NCBI GenBank assembly: GCA_019775845.1
Contig: JADQAV010000030.1
Location: 29,212-93,211, forward strand
Length of the DNA stretch: 64,000 bases
Source: Myrmaecium sp. VS I D KN 1
Lineage: Eukaryota; Ascomycota; Dothideomycetes; Valsariales; Valsariaceae
Reading direction: 5' to 3'
In this document: positions 11,301-21,795 of the stretch, one piece after another
Layout: each line of letters begins with the position of its first letter
Numbering within the stretch: the stretch's first letter is position 1
Notes under the pieces: generated by a model
The model's input: only the letters and a program-made list of their open reading frames with translations
Told to the model about the DNA's origin: nothing
The model's database searches: none
Position numbers and translations under genes: made by a program

Positions 11301-12762
11301 TGAGCATGCGATTTTGATTGGTGATCACCTCCAGCTGCGACCGCAGGTGAATCGGTATGGGTTGAGTGGGGAGAGCCGTGACGGCGCGCGGTTCAGTCTG
11401 GATGTGAGTTTGTTTGAGCGGCTGATTGCGGGAGAGAAGAACGACGGCGTCCGGCTGCCGTTCACGACGCTGGAGACGCAGCGCAGGATGCATCCGAGGA
11501 TTGCGCGGCTGGTGAGGGAGACGTTGTATCCGAGGCTTAAGGATGCACCGGAGGTGAGCGAGTACCCCGAGGTGGCTGGCATGCGGCATCGATTGTTCTG
11601 GTTTGATCATGAGCATCCGGAGGATGGAGGAGGTCAGAAAGCAGCTCATTCGACCTCTCACACCAATGCGTTTGAGGCGGAGATGGTGGCGACGCTGGTC
11701 TCACATTTAGTGAAGCAAGGCGTCTACGGCCCGGAGGACATCGCCGTGCTGACGCCCTACCTGGGCCAGCTACAGATGCTGCGGCGCCGACTGGGCACGC
11801 AGTTCGCCGTCGCCGTCAGCGAGCGGGACCGAGCAGAACTGCAGCGGAGCGGATGCGCCGACGCCTCCGCTCCTCCGCCGCTCCTCCGCGCCCTCCGCGC
11901 CGCCACCGTCGACAACTTCCAGGGCGAAGAAGCCAAAGTGGTGATCGTCAGCCTGGTCCGCAGCAACCGCGCCCGCCGGCCCGGCTTCCTCGGCACGCCC
12001 AACCGCATCAACGTCCTCCTGTCCCGGGCCCAGCACAGCATGTACCTGCTGGGCGACTCGCGCACCTACGCCGGCGTGCCCATGTGGGCGAGCGTGCTCC
12101 ACATCCTCCGGCAGGCCAACCGGGTCGGACCGCATCTCGAGCTGGCCTGTTCCCGCCATCCGACGACTCACATGCTGCTCCGCTCCCCGGATGACCTCGC
12201 CGCCCTCGCCCCGGAAGGCGGCTGTACCGCGCCCTGCACCGCCGCCCTGCCCTGCGGCCATCCCTGCCGCGACCACGCCTGCCACCCGCCCGCCCGCCAC
12301 GCCGCCGTCTACTGCCCAGCGCCTTGCGAGCGCACGCCCTTCCTCGGCTGCAACCACGTCTGCCCCCGCCGCTGCGGCGACCCCTGCCCGCTGTACTGCA
12401 TGCAGCCCGTCGCCGTCGACTCCTCCAGCAGCGTCCAGCTCCCCTGCGGCCACCCGCCTCCCGCCTCGCTGCCCTGCCACGAAGCGAAGCACCCGGAACT
12501 GGTCCGGTGCGTGCATCTCGCCCCCAAGGTCGTGCCGGGATGTGGACACGCGGTCGAGGTGCCATGTCATGCGGAGTTGTCGCTGGAGAGCTTCTCGTGC
12601 CCGGCGCGCTGTGGGAGGGTCATGCATTGTCGGGTTGAGGGACATTGTTGTGAGAGGGCGTGTGGGGAGTGTCGGGATGCGGTGTTGACGGATGAGGCGT
12701 GGGAGATGGGGTGGGGACGGTGTGGTGGGTGTTGGCGGTGTGGGGAGGTGGAGAGGGTGTAG
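8391..12762 (+). CDS. ZNFX1/Hrr1-type SF1 RNA helicase with CCCH and NFX1 zinc fingers
   Basis: Model: join(8391..8407, 8463..12762), 1438 residues. The first exon is 17 nt; the intron has GTACGT, a CTAAC branch site and CACAG. An N-terminal CCCH finger (C12-x8-C21-x5-C27-x3-H31) precedes a UPF1-like helicase: Walker A GPPGTGKS at 686-693, motif II CEEAGEV at about 933-939, GDHLQLRPQV, the TQRRMHPRI block, NFQGEEAKVVIVSLVRS and the motif VI region GTPNRINVLLSRAQ. From about residue 1235 come NFX1-type Cys/His repeats such as CTAPCTAALPCGHPC and CNHVCPRRCGDPC. Family members (S. pombe Hrr1, animal ZNFX1) act with RNA-dependent RNA polymerase and Argonaute in small-RNA silencing; that role here is inferred from homology. 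Confidence 0.94.
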
Positions 12763-14162
12763 GGGAAAGGGGGATGGGGGAGGGAGGATGGTAAGGGATT
12801 ACTGATGGATGGATTATGAGGAGTTGAATCTGAGCTCTGGTGAAACGAGAGCTGGAGTGGGTTACGTGATTGAAAAGCATGAGAGGGGGAGATTGAGAGA
12901 GCCTTTACGAAAAAGGCGAGGAGACTCCGAGAGTGAGATGACATGGTCAGTAATACGTAGTTAGAGAGGTATTCAGGAAGAGAGAACGAGGCTCGATCGA
13001 GCAACGAACGAAAGTAATTGAATAAATGTATATCATATGTGTGCCGTGAACCCTTGCTAGTGTTTACTACGACAGTTGGGGGATGGAGTTATGATGTTAG
13101 GAGACTGAGATCGAAGGGTGGAGAAACGAGAGCGGAATTAAGTAATGGAGCAGTAAGAGCTAGTCCGAGTAAATATGAGTAAGGTGAGAGTGGTATGTTT
13201 AGGAATGGAGAGGCTTCTACGAAAGATAAAAAAGAGGCAGGCATTCTGATCAGGCACTGAATGAAGGTGATTTCGTCTCATATTTATATATACTGTTTAA
13301 CACCCTGCTGCTAGTTACCGTGATTGCTAGGAGAGAGAGCTATAGAGTGAGCTGGGTCAGATTGAAGGAGGGAACAAAGAGAGTTGGAATGAGTTCCATG
13401 AGTGAGGTGAGAGTAGTACGGTATGTAGACTTAGGTGGAGAGATTAAGGCGGCGAGCAAGCGATGAATGAAGGCGGTTTAGTCTCAGGATCATATACGTA
13501 GGCCTGTTGGGGCTCCGGGAGGATGGAGCTATGCAGTAAGGAGAGTTACATTAAGTAATGGAGTAAAAAAGACTGGATTAATTCACGTTAGTGAGATGGT
13601 ATATGAATGGAGATGCGTTTCAGGAAGAGAGAATGAGACTGATATTACTGTTGCTACCGAGGGATCTGAAGTAGGAGGCTGAGGAGGACATCGTGAGAAA
13701 GTTCTACTTATAATCGATGCCTTCGGATTGCAGACTCCGCCTCGACATGCGGATTGTTGGCATGCTTTGTTTGTATGGCACCGTTTGATGCAATCTTCGG
13801 TCACAATGCGTCGGGCTGGCTCAGGCAAGGAACTCAGCAAAGATATTGGTCTCTTTGTGTAGAAGGTAACTTGATAGAGCGAACAATTGATGTTGGTAGT
13901 TAACAACAAATACCGGATCTCGGCAATTAGTCAGGACCGTCAAGAAATGAAAATAACACTCCCCCACACTTCCACCCCCACCCCCACTAATCCCCGCATT
14001 CCATCCGACCCCGCAATCCCCCAAGCCCAGCCGAGGTGCGCCAGCCATCGTCCCTGACATCAACACCTCACCTCTTCAACCTTCTTCCCAACCTCACCCT
14101 CTAACTATCACCACCTCCACCTCCACCTTCACCTCTTCACTCCTACCACCACCACCACCACC
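12763..14162. other. Intergenic region with degenerate tandem repeat
   Basis: 1.4 kb without a supportable gene. Most of it is the purine-rich degenerate repeat at 12830-13660. From about 13950 to 14162 the sequence becomes C-rich with CACC runs, forming the leader of the dehydrogenase gene. Confidence 0.6.
12830..13660 (+). repeat. Degenerate tandem repeat, ~200-240 bp unit
   Basis: About three to four diverged copies. Shared words recur in the same order: GATGGAG(T/C)TATG near 13083 and 13522, TTAAGTAATGGAG near 13137 and 13552, GAATGGAGA near 13204 and 13608, and AGGAAGAGAGAA near 12975 and 13622. Related purine-rich words occur around 13320-13480. No coding potential or terminal structure is seen. 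Confidence 0.55.
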
Positions 14163-15689
14163 ATGCCCACAATCCGCATCGCCCCAACCCGCGCCACCCG
14201 CGCCGTCAACCTCCTCCGCACAATCCAATTCACCCACCCACCCAGCTGTCCCTGCCACAGCAACCCTTCGCACCACCACCACAACCACATCCCCCGACGC
14301 GCGCTGGCGACCCCCATCGACCGGACACAGGAGAAGGAATACGCGTTCGAGATGGCGGCGTCGAGCATCCGGTTCGGGCCCGGGTGCACGGCGGAGGTGG
14401 GGATGGACATGAAGAACCTGGGGGCCACGCGGGTGATGGTGGTGACGGATAAGACGGTGGGGAAGCTGCCGGCGATGCGGACGGCGGTGGCGGCGTTGGA
14501 GAGGGAGGGCGTGGCGTTTGAGGTGTTTGATGGGGTGAGGGTGGAGCCGAAGGATACGAGGTGGGTGGGTGGGTGTGAAGGGGGACAAGGATGATGATCT
14601 CAGCTGACGGGGATATCCAGCATCATGCAGGCCATCGCAGCCGCAAAACCATACCGACCGGACGCCTTCCTCGCCGTCGGCGGCGGCTCCGTCATCGACA
14701 CGGCCAAGCTGATGAACCTCTACACCAGCCACCCCGAAGCCGACCTTCTGCACTTTGTGAACGCGCCCATCGGCGCCGGCACGCCCATCACCAAGCCCCT
14801 CCGCCCCCTAATCGCCATCCCCACCACCGCCGGCACCGGCTCCGAAACCACCGGGACCGCCATCTTCGACCTGAGCGTCCGGCAGCTGAAAACGGGCGTC
14901 GCCCACCGCGCCCTCAAGCCGACCCTAGGTCTCTGCGACCCGCGCAACACCGCCAGCATGCCCCCCGCCGTCCACGCCTCCTCGGGTCTCGACGTCCTCT
15001 GCCACGCCCTCGAATCCTGGACCGCAATCCCCTACCACGCGCGCGTGCCACGGCCCCCCAACCCGGCCCTCCGCCCCGCCTACCAAGGCGCCAACCCCAT
15101 CAGCGACGTCTTCGCCCTCGCCGCGCTGAAGCGCACCGTCACCTACCTCCCGCGCGCCGTCCGTGACCCCTCCGACGTCGAGGCCCAAGAGGCCATGCTC
15201 CTCGCCGCCACCCTCGCCGGCGTCGGCTTCGGCAACGCCGGCGTGCACCTCTGCCACGGCATGTCCTACCCCATCTCCGGCCGCAACCCCGCAGGCTACC
15301 GGCATCCGGGTTATGCCGTCGACCACCCGCTCATCCCCCACGGCGTCGCCGTCGCCGTCACCGCTCCCGCCGTCTTCCGCTTTACGGCCCCCGCGGACCC
15401 CGACCGCCATCTGGCCGCCGCGGAGGCGTTTGGCGTGGATGTGAGTCAGGTCCCCCGCGCATCCGCGGGCGCCGTGCTGGCGGATGCGCTGCGTGAGTTT
15501 CTGGAGAAGCTGGGGGGTCAGCCGCGCGGCCTGGCGGATTTGGGGTTTGGAAGGGCGGATGTGGAACCCTTGGTTGAAGGGACCCTGCCGCAGCAGCGTG
15601 TGCTGAGTCTGGCGCCGGCGTTGGATAAGGAGGTGCAGGCGGAGCGGGAGCAGCTGGGGCGGTTGTTTGAGGATAGTTTGTCGTGGTGA
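14163..15689 (+). CDS. Hydroxyacid-oxoacid transhydrogenase, mitochondrial (iron-containing ADH family)
   Basis: Predicted to couple oxidation of 4-hydroxybutyrate to reduction of 2-oxoglutarate in mitochondria (ADHFE1/HOT family). Model: join(14163..14560, 14621..15689), 488 residues; the intron is 60 nt with GTGGGT and CCAG. The first ~55 residues are Arg/Ser-rich and lack acids, as in a mitochondrial presequence. Type III ADH landmarks follow: AFEMAASSIRFGPGC at the start of the domain, the nucleotide-binding GGGSVIDTAK (GGGS at 153-156), IPTTAGTGSET, SSGLDVLCHALESW, and a metal-ligand His in HLCHGMSYPISG with another in HPLIPHGVAVAVT. The length fits the family. The gene is convergent with MAK5, with 135 bp between the stops. 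Confidence 0.94.
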
Positions 15690-15824
15690 GAGAGGACGGG
15701 TACGGGATGAACAAGGAGCTCTAGACGGAGCGGGGAGTGTTTGAGCACAGCCTGACATAGTGAGCAGTTAACGGATGTATATATATTAGCATCAAACGAG
15801 GCATACATACATACACCTCCCACC

Positions 15825-18352
15825 CTACAACCCCTCAAACAACCCCTCAACCCCCAACCCGACCCCCTCCCCAGGCAAGCCCAAAAACTCACTTCCCCTA
15901 CCACGTCCCACACTCCCACTCAAACTCTCCTTCTCCCTCAGCAACCGTCCCACATCCACCCCGCCAGCTCCACCAGCAAGATACCTCACACTCACGCCCA
16001 CATTCACGCGCTCCCGCAACAAGCCGTCCAACTCCGCCTTCCACGCCGCGACATCAGCGGGTCCCACCGTGGTCGCGAGATCGCGTTCGCGACGCTTGCG
16101 GCCCGCGCCGCGACCCTGCTTGCCGGGCGCGTTGTCATCGGCGAAATCCGAGTCGTCCAGGTCGACGCCGAGGTCCTCGGCGGCTTGGGCGAAGAGGGCG
16201 TCGCGGGCGCCGACGCGCTCCTTGGCGAGGCGGGCGTCGGTGATGCGTTTGGCGAGGGTGGCGCGGGGTTTGAGACGCGTGGTGAGGCGCCGGTCGAGGG
16301 GGAGGGTGTGGATGATGTGTTTTGGTTGGGCGGGGGTGGGTTTCTTCGGTTGCTTCGTGGATTTGTCGTCGTCTGCTTCGGAGGAGGAGGAGGCATCTGC
16401 GTCCTTCTCTGCTTCTCGTCCGCTGCTGCGTGAAGCGTGGACTTTAGCGACCAGGCGTCGCACGCCGGCCACCTCCTCTGGAGCGCACAGCAGTACGCTT
16501 GCGCCTTTCTCGCCTGCGCGGGCCGTGCGGCCGGAGCGGTGCACGTATGTGTCTGCCGTGCGGGGGACGTGGTAGTGCAGGACCAGCTCGACGTTTTTGA
16601 TGTCGAGACCGCGCGCGGCGACGTCGGTGGCGACGAGGATGGCGCCGGGAGTAGCGGCGAAGCGTTCGAGTGCCTGCAGACGCGCTTTCTGCTGCATGTG
16701 GCTGTGCAGGGCGGTGGCGGGGAGGGAGAGGGTGGTGAGGAAGCGGGCTAGTCGTCGGGTGGTGCTGATGCTGTTGGTGAAGATGAGGGTGCGCGACGTC
16801 GGTGTGAGAAGAAGCAAGGTGTAGAGGTAGAGGTCCTGTGGAACGTTAGTGGGCCGGGTAGTCACTAGATATGATGATGAGCGCTCACCTTCTCCGTCCC
16901 CCCGCATTCCACCAAACCTTCCTTCAAGCCCTCCGCCATCTGTCCCACCGGGTTGACATCGACGAATTTCGGCCGCTCCTCGCGGAAGTTCAGTTTCTTA
17001 AGGAGATACTCCATGCTCTCCCGCTGTCCCATCATCTCACCGCTGTTCCAACCCTTGGACCGGTTCGCCAGCTTCTGCTGGAGGCCCTTGTGGAAGGTGG
17101 CGGAGAACACCAGGGTTTGGCGGTCTTTTCCTGGCTCCTCCGGCTCCTCGCCTTCCTCGCCGTCCACTGCGTCCTTCTTCTCCAGCACGTTCAAGATCTC
17201 CTCGACTTCTTTGAAGTTGCCCTGGCTCAGCAGCCGATCCGCTTCGTCAACCACAAGGAACCGCACGCCTTTCAGCCATGCCAACAGCCCGTGACCCTCC
17301 GAAATGACCTCCCAGAGGCGACCTGGAGTGCCAACAACCACTTCCGCCTTGGCCAGTTGTCGTTGCTGCTTCTGCACGCTCAGACCGCCGGTGAGTGTGG
17401 CGATCTGCGGGCCACCCATGCCGGTGGACCAGAACAGGGAACGCAGGTGAGTGGAGAGCTGGTGGGCGAGTTCACGGGTCGGACTGAGAATCAGTGCCAG
17501 TGCCGGCCTCTTCTTATCCGTCTTACTGTCCTCATTGTTACCGGATTTGCCCGACGTGGCCAGCCAGTGTTCGAGGATGGGTATTCCGAAGGCGAGTGTT
17601 TTGCCGGAACCGGTCGAGGCCTTGCCGATGACGTCGTGGCCAGCGAGGATCTCCGGGATCGAAGCGGACTGGATGGTGGTGGGGGAGGAGAATTTGAGTC
17701 GCGAAAGCGCGAGGTGGGTCTCGGGGGACAGACCGAGAGGATGCCAAGCGGACACATCAACACTGTCCTCTTCGGCTTGGTCGTCGAGACCGGCGAATGC
17801 GCTCGTCTGTGTCTTGGCCTTCTCACTCTGTTTCTTGCTCTTGACCTCTTTCGCGGCCGTGTTGACCTTCTCCGCCTTCTTCTGGTCCTTCTTATGGTCT
17901 TGGACAATTTCCTTATCCTTCCGTTTCTCCTTTTCCGAAAGCTCTTCCGTCTTCTTCAGCGCGCCTTTGGGCTTCGATTCCGTCTTTGACTCCTCCTCTC
18001 CGCCATCACTGAAGCCACCCCACTCCTCGTCCTCCGCAGCATCCCTTCCGCCCTCGCCATCCGTCTCCTCGAATTTCCGCTTGAACGACACCTTCCCACT
18101 TTCGTCCTTCTCCACCTCCACATCGTCAATCTCTTCCAGCCCATAGAACCCTTCGAAGTCGTCCAACCGGTCCGGCATCTCCACCGACTTCCACTGCAGT
18201 TCGTCCGGGTTGACGGCGCGCGTCTTTTTCTTCGTCGGCGCAACAGAGCATCGCGCAGCACCCGCACCGCCGGCGAGCTTTTGTCGTTTTCGCGCCTGCA
18301 TCGCGGCGACCTTGGGAGGGAGTGTCCGCTTCTTCACGTCGGTCGAAGCCAT
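15825..18352 (-). CDS. MAK5: ATP-dependent RNA helicase MAK5 (DDX24 family)
   Basis: Nucleolar DEAD-box helicase needed for 60S ribosomal subunit maturation. Model: complement(join(15825..16835, 16889..18352)), 824 residues, with one 53-nt intron (GTGAGC ... CACAG). The N-terminal ~190 residues are basic then acidic and include the MAK5-type WKSVEMPDRLDDFEGFYGLE. Helicase motifs in order: Q motif region GLSPETHLALSRLKFSSPTT, motif I ASTGSGKT near residue 250, SPTRELAHQ, GTPGRLWE, DEAD box VVDEADRLL near 367, SAT in VFSATFH, then after the intron TLIFTNSIS, ATDVAARGLDI and the motif VI HRSGRTARAG. The C-terminus is Lys/Arg-rich. It shares a 232-bp divergent promoter region with TRM7. Confidence 0.95.
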
Positions 18353-18584
18353 TCTGACGGTGGACGTGAAGGTGGTGATGTGGTGAGATGTGTGAGGTGA
18401 AGTCGGTCGGAGGGCCGGAAGGGTTCAGGTTCAGAAAAAATCCGGCAGAACGCATCTCACCGCCCTCTTATCTTATCGCTATTACAACCTCAGGCATCCA
18501 TCCAACATCGAACTTTCTCAACACCAAATTCTCCATCACCAACCTGCAATTCACCACTCTCCACCGCCTCACCCCTTTCCAACC
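18353..18584. promoter_or_regulatory. Bidirectional promoter region of MAK5 and TRM7
   Basis: Only 232 bp separate the two start codons on opposite strands, so both promoters must lie within it or within transcribed leaders. Co-regulation of two ribosome/tRNA maturation genes is plausible but inferred. No specific site was identified. Confidence 0.6.
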
Positions 18585-19694
18585 ATGGGCAAATCCTCCA
18601 AAGACAAGCGCGACGCGTACTACCGCCTGGCTAAGGAGCAAGGCTGGCGCGCACGCTCGGCATTTAAGCTGCTGCACCTCGACGAGGAATTCGATCTCTT
18701 CCGCGACGTCCACCGGGTCGTTGACCTCTGCGCCGCCCCGGGCTCCTGGTCGCAGGTCCTCTCCCGCGTCCTCATCAACGGCGAAAAATTTGGGCGTCGG
18801 GCGTTGGAGGAGCGCGCGCGGGAGAGTCGGCGACAATGGGTGGAGCAGCTGCCGGCGGAGATGCAGGCGCAATACGCAGAAACGGAGGAGCAGAAGGATA
18901 GCGCTGGAGCATCAGAGTCCACAAAAGCGACGACGACCTCCCGGCCCCCCGTTAAAATCGTCTCCATCGACCTCCAACCAATGTCGCCCCTCCCCGGCAT
19001 CATCACCCTCAAAGCCGACATCACGCACCCATCCACCATCCCCCGGCTACTCCAAGCCCTCGACCTCCCCCCCTCCAGCCCAAGCACCAACACCATCGAC
19101 CTCATCATCTCCGACGGCGCGCCCGACGTCACCGGCCTCCACGACCTCGACATCTACGTGCAATCGCAGCTCCTCTGGGCCGCCGTCTCGCTCGCCTGCC
19201 GCCTCCTGCGGCCCGGCGGGAAATTCGTCGCCAAAATATTCCGCGGCAAGGACACCGAGCTCATCTACGCTCAATTCAAAACGCTCTTCGATCGCGTCGT
19301 CGTCGCGAAGCCGAAGTCCAGTCGCGCGAGCAGCATGGAGGCTTTCGTCGTTGGGCTTGGGTTCAAGGGCGTGCCGGAGGGGATGGGCGAGGTGGGGAGC
19401 CAGGCACCTGTGGAGGCCTCCTGCACCACTCGCCCAGATGGCATCACCGACGTCGTCCTTGGTACTGAGGACGTTCTCGATGCGCCGGAGGATCACGCCC
19501 GGCCCGCCCGCTGGATTCCGCCTTTCCTTGCCGTTGGCAGCCTCGGGGGCTTTGATGCCGATGCCACATACCAGCTGCCCAAGGACCGCGCCGTGCTTGA
19601 GCCGGTTCAGCCCCCAACTGCGCCGCCGTACAAGCGTGCGCTGGAGATGCGAAGGGCGATGGGTGGTGGGGGTGGGGGTGGGGTGAAGAGTTGA
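18585..19694 (+). CDS. TRM7: tRNA (cytidine32/guanosine34-2'-O)-methyltransferase, FtsJ family
   Basis: Methylates the ribose 2'-OH of anticodon-loop positions 32 and 34 in selected tRNAs with SAM as donor; the yeast enzyme works with Trm732 and Trm734 in the cytoplasm. Single exon, 369 residues, start in CAACCATGG context. The FtsJ signature is clear: KDKRDAYYRLAKEQGWRARS at the N-terminus with catalytic Lys28 in SAFKLL, the SAM loop VVDLCAAPGSWSQVL at 45-59, acidic VSIDLQPM, the catalytic Asp in ISDGAPDVTG, and the catalytic Lys in GGKFVAKIF. A linker rich in Glu, Ser and Thr lies between the SAM loop and VSIDLQ. The C-terminal ~120 residues extend past the catalytic fold and end in a Gly run, which lengthens it relative to yeast Trm7. 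Confidence 0.95.
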   Translation: MGKSSKDKRDAYYRLAKEQGWRARSAFKLLHLDEEFDLFRDVHRVVDLCAAPGSWSQVLSRVLINGEKFGRRALEERARESRRQWVEQLPAEMQAQYAETEEQKDSAGASESTKATTTSRPPVKIVSIDLQPMSPLPGIITLKADITHPSTIPRLLQALDLPPSSPSTNTIDLIISDGAPDVTGLHDLDIYVQSQLLWAAVSLACRLLRPGGKFVAKIFRGKDTELIYAQFKTLFDRVVVAKPKSSRASSMEAFVVGLGFKGVPEGMGEVGSQAPVEASCTTRPDGITDVVLGTEDVLDAPEDHARPARWIPPFLAVGSLGGFDADATYQLPKDRAVLEPVQPPTAPPYKRALEMRRAMGGGGGGGVKS

Positions 19695-20805
19695 GTGGTT
19701 GCGGGTTGGAAAGACTGGATTTGATTCTGGCTCTGGATCGTTGATATGCTGAGGCGAAGGTGATAGCTCAGCAAGGTTATCCGGCCGCATGAAACGGCTG
19801 GGTTGAAGGACGTCATTGCCCACAAGCTGATGACAGCAACACTCGCACTCCATCACGCAAAGCGCGTCCCTCAGGCAGAAGTCGAGCCGCAGCCGTCCCG
19901 AGCAAGGCAGCGCACTTGCTCCCGGTTGAGGAAAAAGGTGAAGATGAAAGGAATGTAACGTAGATACCCACGTGCATCGCACGACGAAACATCAATACAA
20001 GAAGACAAGTAAATCAACACAACCGTGTCGTATACTTCCCTCCCAGCTTAAGTCGCACGCAAAAGCCGGAGACCGCAGCAGCGAGCTGAAAGAAAGGAGG
20101 AAAGCCAAAAAAAGAGACTGCTGTCTCAAAATCTCCCTCCCGCCCCGGCCCAGTCACTGTTGCGCACCTAAAACCAAAAGAAGAAGCCAAAGGGAAAGAG
20201 AGGACGTAGAGCAGAACCAAGAACAATATAATACGCTATAACAGAGGAAAGAATAAGTTATAGGCGTGTGCAATTACATAGATAAACCGAACCGATACGA
20301 TCTCCTTGTTCATCCACGCTTTCCCTCTCTCTTCCCACTTCCAGTACTTTCTGACCCTCCTCTGCTCCGACGAAAGAACTCCACTCCCGCAAAACCAAGG
20401 GAAAAAAGGTTGAAAAAGAAGAAGGCGACGGCGGTCCTTCAGTCCGCCATTGCTCCATTATACACTCCTCCATCATACAAAACAACACGATACAACCAGA
20501 TCCAACACAGTAAAATACATTAAGAAATACGTCAGAGTATGATATAATACATTCCCCCCTTCCACCTCTCAATTGAGTCCAAGGATGACATACGACATAC
20601 AACATGAGCAGACCCACAGAGAGACACAGCTCTTCCCCTCTCCCACCGCCCGGCGAGTCCGTCTTCTCCGGATGAAAGAAGAAAGGCAGGCATATGCGTG
20701 CGGCGCACGAACAAGTGCAGCGCAGGTATTATCCAGTAAAACAAGCTGGGTAGGTTGAGTAGGATGCGAACCGAAACCGAAATACCACATTCCCCATGCC
20801 ACAAC
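19695..20805. other. Intergenic region, convergent 3' flanks
   Basis: 1.1 kb between the stop of TRM7 and the putative small gene on the minus strand. The stretch 20040-20240 is A-rich on the plus strand. I see no gene, tRNA or repeat in it. Confidence 0.5.
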
Positions 20806-21043
20806 CTACGCCGTCTCCGCAGCACCGCCACGCATCACAGGAACAGATCCGGAAGCGGAGCCATCCTTATTCAGGGCACGGATCGCGTTGACCATCCTAT
20901 ATGTCATCTCATCAGAAAAGGCACGTAGGACGGCGGGGACAGGGCTCCCCATCGAGGAAGGGGGGTACGAACCTCGAGCTCTCATTCAAAAACTCCTCGT
21001 TCAGTTCCTCGAGCTGTCGGGCTTGGAGTTGGAGGCTGGCCAT
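20806..21043 (-). CDS. Putative small helical protein, 53 residues, two exons
   Basis: Model: complement(join(20806..20896, 20973..21043)). The ATG at 21043 directly follows a strong acceptor (CTGAC branch site, then CCGCAG), so there is an upstream, probably non-coding, exon. Exon one encodes MASLQLQARQLEELNEEFLN and a few more residues, a Gln/Glu/Leu helix; the intron (donor GTTCGT, acceptor ATATAG) leads in the correct phase to RMVNAIRALNKDG and a short tail ending in TAG. Phase agreement, a good acceptor and protein-like sequence favour a real gene; the short length and weak donor argue for caution. I do not recognise the family. A long C/T-rich stretch (minus strand) at 21200-21520 would be the leader intron. 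Confidence 0.45.
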
Positions 21044-21795
21044 CTGCGGTGGATACCAGGAAACGTCAGCGATGGTCCAACGTCCGACAACGGAGAGCAA
21101 AAGCAGAAATGTGATGTGATCGGGCTCGTGCTGCTGGCCTGCGTCTTGGCTTGGTCCTCCGCGTGCTGGGAACGACGGGAGATGCGCTGAGAGAAGGGAC
21201 ACACACGCCATCTTCGCGACGGAAAAGAAGAGGAAGAAGCCGGATGGAAAACCAAAGCCAAAGCCAAAACTAGAGCCAAAGCCAAACACAAGAGATAGAG
21301 AAGAAAAGGGAAAAAGGCAGAATTGGGAAAATAGGGGAGAAGAAGGTAAGGATGAAAGGAGAGGGAAGCGGAAAGCATAGCGGGTAGAAAGAGAGAAACG
21401 GAAAAGAAAGGAAGAAAGCGAAGAAGAGAGAGAAAGTGAGACAGGAGACAGAAAAGGACGAAAAGGCAGGCGAAAGAAAGGAAGAAAGGCAGAAAAGGAG
21501 GCAGGACATTCACCGTACAGAGAAAACAGAATAGAAAAACGAAACAAGACGGTCTCTGTACGAATGAACAAACATGCCTCCCATCCCGCTGCCTTTCTAT
21601 CCCATCTATCCTCTCCTATCCTTCTGCCTTCTTCTCTTTTCCCCTCTCCTCCTCCCTTCCCTCCAATCCCTCTCCCTTCCCATCCTCTCCCCTCCCTTCC
21701 TTTCCCTTCTTTTCCTGCCGTTCCCAGTCTCGTCTCCCCTCTTCTCCCCCTTGAAAAACAAAAAAAACAGAAAACCCTCCATCCTTCCATACCCC
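21044..21795. other. Purine/pyrimidine-skewed intergenic stretch
   Basis: From 21210 to 21500 the plus strand is almost pure A/G (units such as AAAGCCAAAGCC and GAAAGGAAGAAAG) and from 21560 to 21760 almost pure C/T. Open frames here are low-complexity and unconvincing. The region probably holds the leader of the small gene and the 3' flank of the coiled-coil gene. Confidence 0.5.

Noticed and set aside
16871-17989. 372-codon plus-strand open frame
   Set aside because: It is antisense to MAK5 helicase motifs and has no recognisable sequence of its own.
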